DNA from: Gordonia humi
Lineage (GTDB): Bacteria > Actinomycetota > Actinomycetes > Mycobacteriales > Mycobacteriaceae
Assembly (NCBI RefSeq): GCF_014197435.1
Contig: NZ_JACIFP010000001.1
Coordinates: 1,860,001 to 1,924,000 of the forward strand
DNA length: 64,000 bases
Reading direction: 5' to 3'
Position 1 is the first letter of the stretch. The number at the start of each line of letters is the position of its first letter. This document shows, piece after piece, positions 35,701 through 44,020 of this stretch. The notes below the pieces were generated by a model. It was not told the DNA's origin. It saw only the letters and a list, made by a program, of their open reading frames with translations, and did no database searches. The position numbers were made by a program, and so were the translations under genes.

Positions 35701-38700
35701 ATCTCACGGGCGGACGCCGTGACGCCCGGCAACCGGATCGCCGCATCGTCGGACGGGGCGTCGAGCGTGATCGCGACGCCGAACAGCGGGTGTCGGCCGG
35801 TGCGCGGGGGAGCGAGCGCGGCCACGAGCTTCTCGAACGGCATGTCGGCGTGCGAGACGGCGTCGAGGTCCGCGTCGCGGACGGCGGCGAGCAGGTCGAG
35901 GAAGGAGTCGTTCGAGTCCACCCGGGTGCGCAGGGGCACCGAGTTCACGAACATTCCGACGAGGTCGGTCAGTCCGGGATCGGTGCGCCCGGCGACCGGG
36001 GTGCCGATGACGAGATCGCTGACGCCGACCCCCACGTGTGCGGCGGGATCGGCCGACATCCGGTGCAGCAGGGTTGCGAGCACCGCGTGCACCGTCATGA
36101 ACTCCGTGGCGCCGGAGACGTCGCGGCTGCTCAGCGCGGACCGGAGGTTGTCGGGGAAGGCGACCTCGACCACACCCGCCAGCCCGGTCGCCGACGGCTC
36201 GTCGACGTCGGACATCAGGACGGGTGCGTGGTCGATGCCGTCGAGGTTCTCCCGCCACCACGAGGTGAGTTCGTCCAGCCGGGTCGACGGTTCCGGTGAG
36301 GCGGCGGCGTCGGCGAGCTGCGCCGTCTGCCAGCGCAGGTAGTCACGGTAGGTGAACGACGGCGCCGGCTGTCGAGGGTCACGGCCCGCATGCAGATCCG
36401 CGTAAGCCGAACCGATGTCGGCGGCGAGCGGAGCCATCGACGCCCCGTCGGCCGCGATGTGATGAATCACCAGGGTCAGGCGGTGGCGGACGGGGGCGCC
36501 GTCCTCGTTCGGCAGCCGATGCAGCGCCGCGCGCAGCGGCCGGTCCACCGTCAGATCGAACGGTTCGGTCGCGATCTCCCGGGCCCGATCCTCCCACTCG
36601 TCGTCGGCGACGAACTGCGGGTCCAATGCGATGTCCGGGGCGGGCAGCACGTCCAGAGTCGGGCGACCGTCGCGTGCCGGGTACCGCGTGCGGAGCGGTT
36701 CGTGACGGGCGATCGTGTGCCGCAGTGCGCCGCCGAGCGCGGCGACGTTCAGGTCGCCGTCCATGTCGAGCGCGAACGCGATGTGGTAGCCGGCGCCCTC
36801 ACCCGGGTCCGCGAGCCGGTTGAGGAACCACAGCTGCTGCTGTGCCGGGCCGGGGTCGACCGGATCGTCCGATCGATCGTGCACCAGCGGTGCCCGGGGT
36901 CGACCGTCGTCGGCGAGCGGCCCGGCGTCGGGGGAACCGATCAGTCGGCCGATCGCGGCGATGCTGGAGGCGTCGAACAGAGCGCGTACCGGCACGCGGA
37001 CGTCGACGTACTGCTCGAGGGCGGTCGCCAACTGGGTGGCGAGAAGCGAGTTGCCGCCGAGCTCGAAGAAGTCGTCCTCGCGTCCGAGCCGGTCGGCGTC
37101 CACGTCGAGGATCCGGGCGACGGCGTCGGCCGCGGCGTGCTCGGCGTCGCCCCGCAGCGGTGTGCGCGCCTGGGCGTCGTCGACGTTCCGGGGCGCAGGC
37201 AGCGCGCGGGTGTCGACCTTGCCGGCAGGCGTCACCGGGATCTCCTCGACGGGGATGACGGCGCCGGGCACCATGTGCCGCGGCAGCCGGGCGGCCAGCC
37301 GGTCGCGGACCGCGCGGACGGCGTCGTCGTCGAGCACAGTGCCTTCGGTTCCGGTGGCGTACGCGATCAGGCGCGCGGAGTCGTCGGTACCGGACACGAT
37401 GGTCACCGCGCCGCGAATCGCCGGGTCGGCGACCAGAGCGGCGTCGATCTCGCCTAGTTCGATCCGGTGACCGCGGATCTTGGCCTGGTGGTCCGCGCGG
37501 CCGCGGAAGTCCAGGGCGTGGTCCGCACCCCAGCGGACCAGATCGCCGGTGCGGTACATGCGTTCGCCCGGCTCGCCGAACGGATTCGCCACGAACCGCT
37601 TAGAGGTCAGGGGCCGTACCCCGTGGTAGCCGCGGGCGAGATGCGGACCGCACAGATAGAGTTCGCCGACCACACCGGGCGCCACCGGCCGCAGCCGTTC
37701 GTCGAGGACGATGGCGGACACGCCGCGAATCGGCCTGCCGATGGTGACGGCGTCGGTGGGTTCGATGCTCTCGGACATCGTGGCGACCACTGTGGCCTCG
37801 GTCGGACCGTAGGCGTTGATGAGACGTCGACCGGCGGACCAGCGTCGGACGGCTTCGGCGTTCGGGTGTTCGCCGCCGATCACGAGGGTGCCCAGCGCGG
37901 GGAGATCGTCGGGCGACATGGTGGTCAGAAGCGACGGGGTGAGGAAGGCGTGTGTGATCGCGGCGTCGGCCATCAGATCCGACAGGTCGCGGCCACCGAC
38001 GATGTCCGCCGGAGCGATGTGCATGCAGGCGGCGGAACCGACGGCCATGATCACCTCGAGCACCGACGCGTCGAAGCTCGGCGACGCGAGGTGCAGAGTC
38101 CGGCTCTTGCTGGTCAGTTCGAGACGCGAGACCTGCTCGGCGGCGAAGTCGGCCAGTCCGCGGTGGCTCACGACCACGCCTTTCGGCCGCCCGGTGGTGC
38201 CGGAGGTGTAGATCAGGTACGCGGGCTGATCGACGTGGACCGGAGCGAGTCGGTCGGTGTCGGTGATCGGCGCCGGATCGGTTGTGCGCGGGATGTCGCC
38301 GTCGAGCACGACGACCGTGTGCTTCTCGGTCGTGGGCAGTCCGGTCGCCGACGCCGAATCTGTGACGACGATGCGTGCATCCGAGTCGGTGAGCATGAAG
38401 TCGGTGCGGGCCCGCGGATAGGCGGGGTCGACCGGAACCCAGGCAGCGCCGGTCTTGGCGACCGCCCACAGCGTGACCATCCACATCGCACCCCGCGGGA
38501 GGGCCACCGCGACGTAGCGTTCGGGTCCGGCGCCCGCGTCGATGAGGCTCCGCGCGAGCGCGTCGGAGGCCTCGTCGAGCTCCCGATAGGTGAGACGGCG
38601 ATTGTTCGCGGCGTCGACGACGGCCGAACCGAACGGCTCGGCCGCCACCGCCGCCTGCAGGAGCCGAGTGAGGTGTTCCACCGGCCGGGCGCCGCCGCCG

Positions 38701-41700
38701 ACGGCGGGCACGAGGTCGAGGCGATCGGAGGCGTCGAGGACGCACGCGTCCCCGATGGACATGGCGGGTTCGGCCACCACGGTCTGCAGGAGCCGGACGA
38801 ATCGAGACGCGAGGCCTGCGACGGTCGCCCGATCGAAGAGTTCGTCGGCATATCCCAGGGTCAGATCCATCCCGCCGTCGGCCGCCCGGTCGGTGACAGT
38901 GAACTCGAGGTCGAATTTGTTGGTGCCGGTGTCGACCTTGGTCGCGGTCGCGGCGAGACCGGAGAAGTCGACGGCCACCTGCGCCGGGTCCTCGAGCGTG
39001 ACGGACACGTCGAAGTACGGTTGGCCGCTGCCGCTGCGCGCCGGGTTCAGTTCGGTCACCAGGCGGTCGAACGGTACGTCGGCGTTGTCGAACGCTGCGA
39101 GATCGCGTTCGCGGACGACGGCGAGCAGGTCGCCGAAGGAGGCGTTCTTGTCGACCGGTGTGCGCAGGGCGAGCGTGTTCACGAACATGCCGATCAGCGG
39201 GTCGAGATCGTCGGCTCCGCGTCCGGACACCGGGGTGCCGACGACGATGTCGTCGGTGCTCGACAGCGTGCGCAGCAGTGCGGCGACAGCCGCGTGCACC
39301 ACCATGAACGGGGTGGCGCCGTGCCCCTCGGCCAGCGCGACGAGGCGTTCGCGGGTGGCCGCGTCGATCGGCGCCGTGGTGTGGGCGCCGGAGCGGCGGT
39401 CGACGGCCGACGGCGAGCGGTCGTACGGCAGTTCGGTGTCGACGGGTGCGTCGGCGAGCGTCCGCGCCCAGAAGTCGATCTGTGCGGCGGCGCTGGAGGC
39501 CGGGTCGGCGAGCCAGGCGAGGCGGTCGGCGGCCGCCTGGCGGTAGGTGATCGGCAGATCGGGCCATGACGGAGCGTCGCCCGATCGGCGGGCCTCGTAC
39601 GCGTCGGCGAGATCGTCGGCCAACGGTCCGAGCGACCAGCCGTCGGCGGCGATGTGGTGGATCACCACGGCGAGCGTGTGGTCGTGGGGGTCGTCGGCGT
39701 ACAGCCTCGCCCGGATCGGGAGATCGGCGCCGAGGTCGAACGGCGCAGCGGCGAACTCTTCGATGTCCGCGGCCGCTGATCCCGTCTCGACGCATTCCAC
39801 GCCGAGAAGCCGTCCGTCGGTCGGCACGACGTCCTGGTACGCGGTGCCGTCATCGTCGACCGCGATGGTGGTGCGTAGGGGTTCGTGCCGGTCGACGACA
39901 TCGTTCAGTGCCGCGATGAGCGCGTCGACGTCCAGGTCGCCGATGAGCCGGACCGTGAACGGGACGTTGTATGTGGCGGCCGCCTCGGGGTCCAGGCGTC
40001 CGGCCAGCCAGAGGCGGTGCTGTGCGGGCGAGAGCGGGACCGGCCCGTCGATCTCCACATGGGCGGACTCCGCGGCGGACGGCGACACGTCATCGGGCAC
40101 CCCCTGCGCACGCGCCGCCTCCGCGATGCCCGCGACGTCGGCCGCGTCGAGGATCGTTCGGATCCCCAGACGGCTGCCGGTCGCGGTCGAGAGCCGCGCG
40201 GCGATCCGGGTCGCGGACAGGGAACTGCCGCCGAGTTCGAAGAAGCCCGCCGCCATCGACGTCTCGGCGACGCCCAGAACCGAGCAGACGGTGTCGTGCA
40301 CCAGCCGCTCGAGCCCGGTGGACGGCGTGTCATGCGTCCCGGTCGCCACGCCGGCGCCGTCGAGAGCGGGGTCGGGGAGGGCGCGGCGGTCGAGTTTGCC
40401 GTTCGCGGTGGTCGGCAGTTCCGCGCAGACCACGACGGCGGTGGGGATCATGTGCGACGGGATCGACGCCGACAGTTCGGCGCGCAGGTCACGGTCGTCG
40501 AGCCGGTCGCCGCTGACGTACCCGACGATGATCCGCTCGGTGAGGAGATCGTCGCGGAACACGGCCCCGGCCGCGCGCACGCCGTCGAGTGCGGCGAGCG
40601 CGCTCTCGATCTCACCGAGCTCCACGCGACGCCCACGGATCTTGATCTGCGAGTCGCTGCGGCCCAGGTACTCGAGTTCGCCGTCGCGGCGGCGGCGAAC
40701 GAGATCGCCGGTGCGGTAGAGCCGACCGTGACCGTGCGGGTCGGCGACGAAGCGATCGGCCGTGAGGTCGGGGCGGCCCCGGTAGCCGCGGGCGAGCTGG
40801 ACGCCACCGAGATAGAGTTCGCCGACCGCACCCGTCGGTGTCGGTTCGAGGCGCCGGTCGAGGACGTACGCGGTGGTGTTGTGCACGGGGCGTCCGATGG
40901 GGACGACCGGCTCGGCCGGGTCGCACGCGTCGTGACGGGTCACGTCGATGGCCGCCTCGGTGGGGCCGTACAGGTTGTGGACCGGGGCGTGGGTGAGAGC
41001 CGCGGTCGCGGCGACGATGCCCGGGGTGAGCGCCTCGCCGCTGGTGAAGATCGCGCGCACCGACGCGAGCGCGCTCCGGGTCCGCTCGGCCGTCTCGGCG
41101 TCGGCGCCCAGGGTCTCGGTGAACACGGCGAGCATGGACGGGACGAAGTGCAGGACGCTCACCTCGGCCTGTTGCACCATGCCGCGCAGGTACCACGGAT
41201 CGCGATGACCGTCGGGCGCGGCGACGACGGCCGCGGCCCCGACCGTCATCGGCAAGAAGTACTCCCACACCGACACGTCGAAGCTCGCCGGGGTCTTCTG
41301 CAGCACGCGATCGGCCGAGGTGAGCGCGTATTCGGACTGCATCCACAGCAGCCGGTTCACCAGCGCGCGATGACTGATCATGACGCCCTTCGGCGCACCG
41401 GTCGATCCGGAGGTGAACAACAGGTACGCACCGTTGTCCGGGTGGACGCGCACCGCGGGCGGCTCGGCGGGCTCGACGTCGAGGGCTCGCAGCGTGGCGG
41501 TCCGCACCGGGAGAGACTGGTCGTCGTCCACGATCACGAGGGCGGGCGCGGCGATGCCGATGATGCGGTCGCGCCGTGCTTCGGGTTCGTCCGGTGTCAG
41601 CGGTACGAACGCCGCACCGCTGGCGATGATCGCGTGCAGTGCGATCTGCTGGTCGACGCCGCGCGGGAGCATCACGCCGACGATGTCCTCGGGTCCGATG

Positions 41701-43250
41701 CCGTGCGCGCGTAAGCCGGCCGCCACTGCGGCGACCCGATGTCGCACGTCCGAGTAGGTGAGGTGCTCACCGTCGGGGGCGATGAGCGCCGTCCGGTCGC
41801 CGAAGCGGTGGTACGCGTCGGCGAGCAGTCCGGTCACCGTCCGATCGCCGCAGTCGGCGATCGGGCCGGTCGCGCAGCGGTCGGCGAGCGCGGTCTCGTC
41901 GGCGGTCGCCACCGGCAGTCCGGTGACCGGCCGCGCAGGCTCGGCGGCGACGAATCGGGAGAGGAAGTCGACCAGGCGTTCGTGGTGAGCACGCACGTCG
42001 GCGTCGTCGTAGACGTTCGGATTCGCCTCGAGGTCGAGGTGCATGCCGCCGGATATCGAGTCGTAGACGTTCACCGACGCGTCTTCGACGGGGCCGGTCG
42101 AGAGGATGTTCAGCGCGCCGGTCAGCGAACCGAAGTCGATGTGCTTGAAGAACAGCATCACGTTGAGCATCGGCCCGAAGAAGCCGCGTCGCCCGCCCGC
42201 GGCGCCGAGGACCTCGGACATGATCTCCTCGTGGCGGTAGTGCTGGTGGCGGACGGCGTTCTTGATGTCCCGGTCGACGTCGCGGATCAGCTCGTCGACC
42301 GGGATCGGTCCGTCGGCGTGATCGATGCGGGCCAGGACGGGCACCACGTTGGAGGTGAGGCCGGTCGACGAGCGGAGCGCGGGGGTGTCGCGCGCGGCGA
42401 CCGGGAGGCTCAGCATGGCATCCGCGGTGTTGTTGAATCGAGCGAGGTACACCGCGAGGGCCGCCGAGATCACGGATGCGGGCCGCACCCCGAGGTCGGC
42501 GGCGCGTGACCGGATCTTCTCGACCACGGGGTCGTCGAGAGCGGTCGAGACGACGGTCGCCAGCGGCGCCGCGACGTCGCTGCGGGTGGAGAACGAGGTG
42601 CTCGGCAGGGCCTCGAGGTCGTGCCCGAGACGGCCGGACCAGTACTCCCGGTCGTCGGCGAAGCGCTGCGACCCGCGGTAGTCCTCGTCGATGTCGGCGA
42701 CGTCGGCCATCGACGCGATGGCGGCGTCGGGAAGGTCGCCGCCGTCGGCCGTGTATCGCTGGGCTACGCGCAGCATGATGTACATCGCGCCGTAGCCGTC
42801 GAAGGCCAGGTGGTGCGCCCAGCAGTACCAGATGCTGTGGTTCGGACCGAGAGTCAGGAGGTAGGTCTCCAGGAGCGGTTCGGTGAACAGGTCCGGGACG
42901 TGAGCACGATGCTCGTCGATCCACCGCAGCGCGGCGGCGCGGGGGTCGTCCTGCCCGGAGAAGTCCCGACGGCCCAGCGTGACGTCGCGGTCGTCGTCGA
43001 CCAGTGCGGTCGGTTCATCGTCCCCGTGGTCGACGAGTCGCAACAGGCCCGACTCCGTCTCGATCGCGGACTCGGTGACCGCGCGGCCGAGGCGGTCGAC
43101 GTCCAGGTCGCCGTGGAACTCGACGAATGCGGCGACCGACATCGGGACGTGCGGATCGATCTGCTGGGCGTAATAGATGCCACGCTGCGCGGCGGTCAGC
43201 GGCAGTTGCGCTCGAGTCTGTGCGGAATGAATCAGATTGTCTGTGCTCAC
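29751..43250 (-). CDS. four-module non-ribosomal peptide synthetase (C-A-T)x4-TE
   Basis: This 4499-residue synthetase reads C1 (10-450, HHLAFDG), A1 (475-975), T1 (Ser in FFELGGSSL, about 1008), C2 (1075-1515), A2 (1540-2030), T2 (about 2067), C3 (2120-2575), A3 (2600-3085), T3 (about 3125), C4 (3175-3640), A4 (3660-4155), T4 (about 4198), TE (GWSLGG, about 4334). C2-C4 have HHIAADG. There is no epimerase or methyltransferase domain. Aligned by eye to GrsA, the A1 code is DVWHFSLID, close to the serine code DVWHLSLID. A2, A3 and A4 give DALFVGAVV, DALFGGCIV and DALFAGVII, a related set without a firm match. C1, A1 and TE resemble E. coli EntF, so C1 may take an acyl or aryl donor in trans; no starter enzyme lies in the window. 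GTG start behind GGAGGA. Product unknown. Confidence 0.95.
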   Translation of the reverse strand: MSTDNLIHSAQTRAQLPLTAAQRGIYYAQQIDPHVPMSVAAFVEFHGDLDVDRLGRAVTESAIETESGLLRLVDHGDDEPTALVDDDRDVTLGRRDFSGQDDPRAAALRWIDEHRAHVPDLFTEPLLETYLLTLGPNHSIWYCWAHHLAFDGYGAMYIMLRVAQRYTADGGDLPDAAIASMADVADIDEDYRGSQRFADDREYWSGRLGHDLEALPSTSFSTRSDVAAPLATVVSTALDDPVVEKIRSRAADLGVRPASVISAALAVYLARFNNTADAMLSLPVAARDTPALRSSTGLTSNVVPVLARIDHADGPIPVDELIRDVDRDIKNAVRHQHYRHEEIMSEVLGAAGGRRGFFGPMLNVMLFFKHIDFGSLTGALNILSTGPVEDASVNVYDSISGGMHLDLEANPNVYDDADVRAHHERLVDFLSRFVAAEPARPVTGLPVATADETALADRCATGPIADCGDRTVTGLLADAYHRFGDRTALIAPDGEHLTYSDVRHRVAAVAAGLRAHGIGPEDIVGVMLPRGVDQQIALHAIIASGAAFVPLTPDEPEARRDRIIGIAAPALVIVDDDQSLPVRTATLRALDVEPAEPPAVRVHPDNGAYLLFTSGSTGAPKGVMISHRALVNRLLWMQSEYALTSADRVLQKTPASFDVSVWEYFLPMTVGAAAVVAAPDGHRDPWYLRGMVQQAEVSVLHFVPSMLAVFTETLGADAETAERTRSALASVRAIFTSGEALTPGIVAATAALTHAPVHNLYGPTEAAIDVTRHDACDPAEPVVPIGRPVHNTTAYVLDRRLEPTPTGAVGELYLGGVQLARGYRGRPDLTADRFVADPHGHGRLYRTGDLVRRRRDGELEYLGRSDSQIKIRGRRVELGEIESALAALDGVRAAGAVFRDDLLTERIIVGYVSGDRLDDRDLRAELSASIPSHMIPTAVVVCAELPTTANGKLDRRALPDPALDGAGVATGTHDTPSTGLERLVHDTVCSVLGVAETSMAAGFFELGGSSLSATRIAARLSTATGSRLGIRTILDAADVAGIAEAARAQGVPDDVSPSAAESAHVEIDGPVPLSPAQHRLWLAGRLDPEAAATYNVPFTVRLIGDLDVDALIAALNDVVDRHEPLRTTIAVDDDGTAYQDVVPTDGRLLGVECVETGSAAADIEEFAAAPFDLGADLPIRARLYADDPHDHTLAVVIHHIAADGWSLGPLADDLADAYEARRSGDAPSWPDLPITYRQAAADRLAWLADPASSAAAQIDFWARTLADAPVDTELPYDRSPSAVDRRSGAHTTAPIDAATRERLVALAEGHGATPFMVVHAAVAALLRTLSSTDDIVVGTPVSGRGADDLDPLIGMFVNTLALRTPVDKNASFGDLLAVVRERDLAAFDNADVPFDRLVTELNPARSGSGQPYFDVSVTLEDPAQVAVDFSGLAATATKVDTGTNKFDLEFTVTDRAADGGMDLTLGYADELFDRATVAGLASRFVRLLQTVVAEPAMSIGDACVLDASDRLDLVPAVGGGARPVEHLTRLLQAAVAAEPFGSAVVDAANNRRLTYRELDEASDALARSLIDAGAGPERYVAVALPRGAMWMVTLWAVAKTGAAWVPVDPAYPRARTDFMLTDSDARIVVTDSASATGLPTTEKHTVVVLDGDIPRTTDPAPITDTDRLAPVHVDQPAYLIYTSGTTGRPKGVVVSHRGLADFAAEQVSRLELTSKSRTLHLASPSFDASVLEVIMAVGSAACMHIAPADIVGGRDLSDLMADAAITHAFLTPSLLTTMSPDDLPALGTLVIGGEHPNAEAVRRWSAGRRLINAYGPTEATVVATMSESIEPTDAVTIGRPIRGVSAIVLDERLRPVAPGVVGELYLCGPHLARGYHGVRPLTSKRFVANPFGEPGERMYRTGDLVRWGADHALDFRGRADHQAKIRGHRIELGEIDAALVADPAIRGAVTIVSGTDDSARLIAYATGTEGTVLDDDAVRAVRDRLAARLPRHMVPGAVIPVEEIPVTPAGKVDTRALPAPRNVDDAQARTPLRGDAEHAAADAVARILDVDADRLGREDDFFELGGNSLLATQLATALEQYVDVRVPVRALFDASSIAAIGRLIGSPDAGPLADDGRPRAPLVHDRSDDPVDPGPAQQQLWFLNRLADPGEGAGYHIAFALDMDGDLNVAALGGALRHTIARHEPLRTRYPARDGRPTLDVLPAPDIALDPQFVADDEWEDRAREIATEPFDLTVDRPLRAALHRLPNEDGAPVRHRLTLVIHHIAADGASMAPLAADIGSAYADLHAGRDPRQPAPSFTYRDYLRWQTAQLADAAASPEPSTRLDELTSWWRENLDGIDHAPVLMSDVDEPSATGLAGVVEVAFPDNLRSALSSRDVSGATEFMTVHAVLATLLHRMSADPAAHVGVGVSDLVIGTPVAGRTDPGLTDLVGMFVNSVPLRTRVDSNDSFLDLLAAVRDADLDAVSHADMPFEKLVAALAPPRTGRHPLFGVAITLDAPSDDAAIRLPGVTASAREIGTGGARFDLELRIRDGVARFTYDVGLYSERRIADLAQRFVALARQIADRPDRRIGDLDIARPDDGPAAAQVAAVDPSHLASIIDRAVRTRPDTVALDDGSRRLTYREAGRISDRWARTLCAYGVGPDDVVAVAIGRSAESVLATWAVTKTGAAVVPVDPRHPTDRVRHMITDSGAVLGITTADLLRDAPDELRWVTVDELTADTPGALGRLRNRPVRRLDSCAYIVYTSGTTGVPKGASISHRGLAAFAATQTRRYGVDADSRTLHFAAPGFDASMLELLLAVDAGATMVIAPTSIYGGDELTEFLADRQVTHAFVTPAALAAAAPRDLPALRCLGVGGESFSRELVSRWGRGRTFLNCYGPTETTIVAMIGSVAPDTPVTIGTPVDGVRAVILDARLRPVPPYAPGDLYLMGPGLARGYLNRAGQTSATFVGAIDGSGDRMYRTGDLAATDLAGVVTFHGRTDRQVKVRGFRIELDEIDSTLARHPDVGASVTQVLGSGDAAHLVSYVTAAGDAAVGESEVIAFAAERLPRQMLPSAVVPIDAIPLTVNGKVDRAALPAPQRTEPSSTRRPVAGAESVVADLVADALGLPAGSVGADDDFFSLGGTSLQATTLVSRINAVHRGDPIRVRTVFDDPTVAQLARLVEIDPSAVDDPCGTETVDRDAARTSPTDPDRFPLAPMQKRIWSLHRSDPDSVDYAMPFVLRLHGSLDTEALRESLTDVLARHAVLRTVYTDTESGPVGVVSDDPRRAVGELEVADADTETIVAALLERPFDLTRDVPVRAALTGDGDGHALVIVLHHIAADGGSMPVVIGDLLDAYRARTGATGSSLTRAPAVPDYRHYAWSQDADRESEDLRYWTSTLTGARPVSSVAADPAVADRTGGARVDVPIDDELRDAVTAFARTNATSAFTVLHTALAALLNRLGAGDDLVIGTPVDTRASVSGDAGDFRRTVGMFVNTVALRTVVDSNASAQSLLDHVRADDLAAWDHLTAPFDDVVSAVNPPRVPGRGPLFQVALSVHDFTDSIAGEQLPVSADLVGEIAELDLHTAKFDLQFTITGMNSQSPAPRLSLTYARNRYSRVGAEELSVRLLRVLRALVTDPQRCVGDIRITDPLEVDRLAPVSGPAASTARTYADLLDDAVHRNPYGIAVSAENAAGSTVDVTYLDLYGRANRLARHLLRQGVARHPESVIAVAVPRSLEAVVAIWAIVRTGAAYVPVDPTYPADRIAHMLDDSGACLIVTTAAHARALPADGAPRLVLDDPGVQQRLAATPPAPIDDGELPRPIDVDGLAYVIYTSGSTGTPKGVLVPHRGLAAVHDELADRMSPTPTSRVLHFASPSFDASVLEFLLAASGAATLVVAPTTVYGGADLEGLLVRRAVTHAFITPAAVATMSPDAMPALTSLAVGGEAVAPDLVRAWSPGRTLLNVYGPTETTIITTSSEPLSPDDRVTIGTPNNGVAAVVLDDRLHPVPAGVPGELYLLGPQITRGYHGRRALTSARYPAAPMVLGSEFVGQRMYRTGDLVRWSRDGRLEYVGRTDGQVQVRGFRVELGEIDDALTEAPRVHTAVTVADSESDQTVLHSYVTPAPGAGPLDAASVRRAVARRLPRHMVPTTVTVLDRLPMTAVGKVDRRALPDPVAPSTVVGEAPVGETEQQIADAFAAVLGTERIGRDDNFFDIGGDSLLATTLATRLRGTGHRLTVPDVFAAPTPAELAAVLSDETAGDRSSSPALAPLLTLRRGAPDTANAPLFVIHPAIGLAWSFTTLLPHVDDGRAVYGLQNPALSGAVPAESIDEIAADYVRRIREVAPHGPYRLLGWSLGGLIAHEVGVALQRAGEQVEQLVLLDSYVLADHTDLPRESMRDLLGEFGIDAADTPADPEPATLAAAVRTAGGPLAELTDGDLDAVRSTFESAGSLARSWRPRVFDGDAVFVSATRGGADVDARGDWIDRITGTVADVQVDCTHARMLLPENVTQYGHIVENQ

Positions 43251-43349
43251 GCGGTCCTCCTTCGGCAGCTGTCATAGGTGCTTCGGCTGGGAGCCCGGCG
43301 CAGATGGGTCGGATGCGGATCTTTTTTCTTCGGCGCCGCTATGAGCGGA

Positions 43350-43364
43350 TCTGCCCTGGGCAGA
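43350..43364. promoter_or_regulatory. PopR-type palindrome upstream of the accessory clpP pair
   Basis: TCTGCC-CTG-GGCAGA is a perfect inverted repeat, 42-56 bases before the first clpP ATG and 100 bases before the NRPS start. It equals the TCTGCC-N3-GGCAGA motif that I recall being reported as necessary for PopR activation of clpP3-clpP4 in Streptomyces lividans. A second palindrome, CCGCT-ATG-AGCGG, directly precedes it at 43336-43348. Confidence 0.75.
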
Positions 43365-43405
43365 GAGTCGGGCGCCGCGGTCGGCGTCGGGCGCACGATG
43401 GCCGC

Positions 43406-44020
43406 ATGGACGAGATTCGAGAACCCAGACGATTCACCAGACGAGACCGCGACGAACTGCTCGCGCGGCGCGTCCTGGTCCTCGACGGCGCGCTCGACGA
43501 CGACAACGGCACCCTGCTCGCCACCCAGATGCTGACGTTGGCGGCCGCCGATGACGCGGACATCGCGCTGTGGATCCACTCGCCGGGCGGCTCGGTTCCG
43601 GCGATGCTCGCCATCCGTGACGTGATGCGCTTGATTCCGTGCGACGTGTCGACGCTCGCCCTCGGCCTCGCGTGCAGTGCCGGACAGTTCCTGCTGTCGG
43701 CCGGGACTGGCGGCAAGCGCCGCGCGCTCCCGCACGCCCGCATCCTCATGCACCAGGGTTCGGCGGGCATCGGGGGAACGGCCGCCGACGTCGAGCTCCA
43801 GGCCGACGATCTCCGTTACACCCGCGACACCGTCCTCGGGTTGATCGCCGAGGACACCGGGCAGCCGATCGACGCGGTCTTCGCCGACTCGATCCGCGAC
43901 CGCTGGTACACCGCGCAGCAGGCGCTCGACTACGGGTTCGTCGACGAGATCGTCGCCGACTTCTCGGTCCTCGCCCCGCCCGCGCCACGCACCGGGTTCG
44001 GTCTCACGGGAGGAAACTGA
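43406..44020 (+). CDS. clpP: accessory ClpP-type serine protease subunit (catalytic triad intact)
   Basis: This 204-residue ClpP subunit has all three catalytic residues: Ser in GLACSAGQFLLSAG (about residue 93), His in ARILMHQGSAG (about 118) and Asp in ADSIRDRWYTAQQALDYGFV. WIHSPGGSVPAMLAIRDVM is the usual handle region; the residue matching E. coli Tyr62 of the Clp-ATPase/acyldepsipeptide pocket is Trp. The N-terminus has extra basic residues. It is probably the first gene of a two-gene operon (its stop overlaps the next start, TGATG). ATG 43406 is the best start, though the ribosome site is poor. The gene pair plus the PopR-like regulator resembles Streptomyces clpP3-clpP4-popR rather than the housekeeping clpP1P2. 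Confidence 0.88.
   Translation: MDEIREPRRFTRRDRDELLARRVLVLDGALDDDNGTLLATQMLTLAAADDADIALWIHSPGGSVPAMLAIRDVMRLIPCDVSTLALGLACSAGQFLLSAGTGGKRRALPHARILMHQGSAGIGGTAADVELQADDLRYTRDTVLGLIAEDTGQPIDAVFADSIRDRWYTAQQALDYGFVDEIVADFSVLAPPAPRTGFGLTGGN

Noticed and set aside
34014..36299. Long plus-strand open frames across the NRPS region
   Set aside because: They are antisense to conserved C, A and T motifs of the NRPS and carry none of their own.
29424..43250. Calling the NRPS a siderophore cluster because of MbtH and EntF-like modules
   Set aside because: There is no aryl-acid synthesis, hydroxyornithine code, iron-regulated box or iron-siderophore uptake gene in view; MbtH accompanies many NRPS types.
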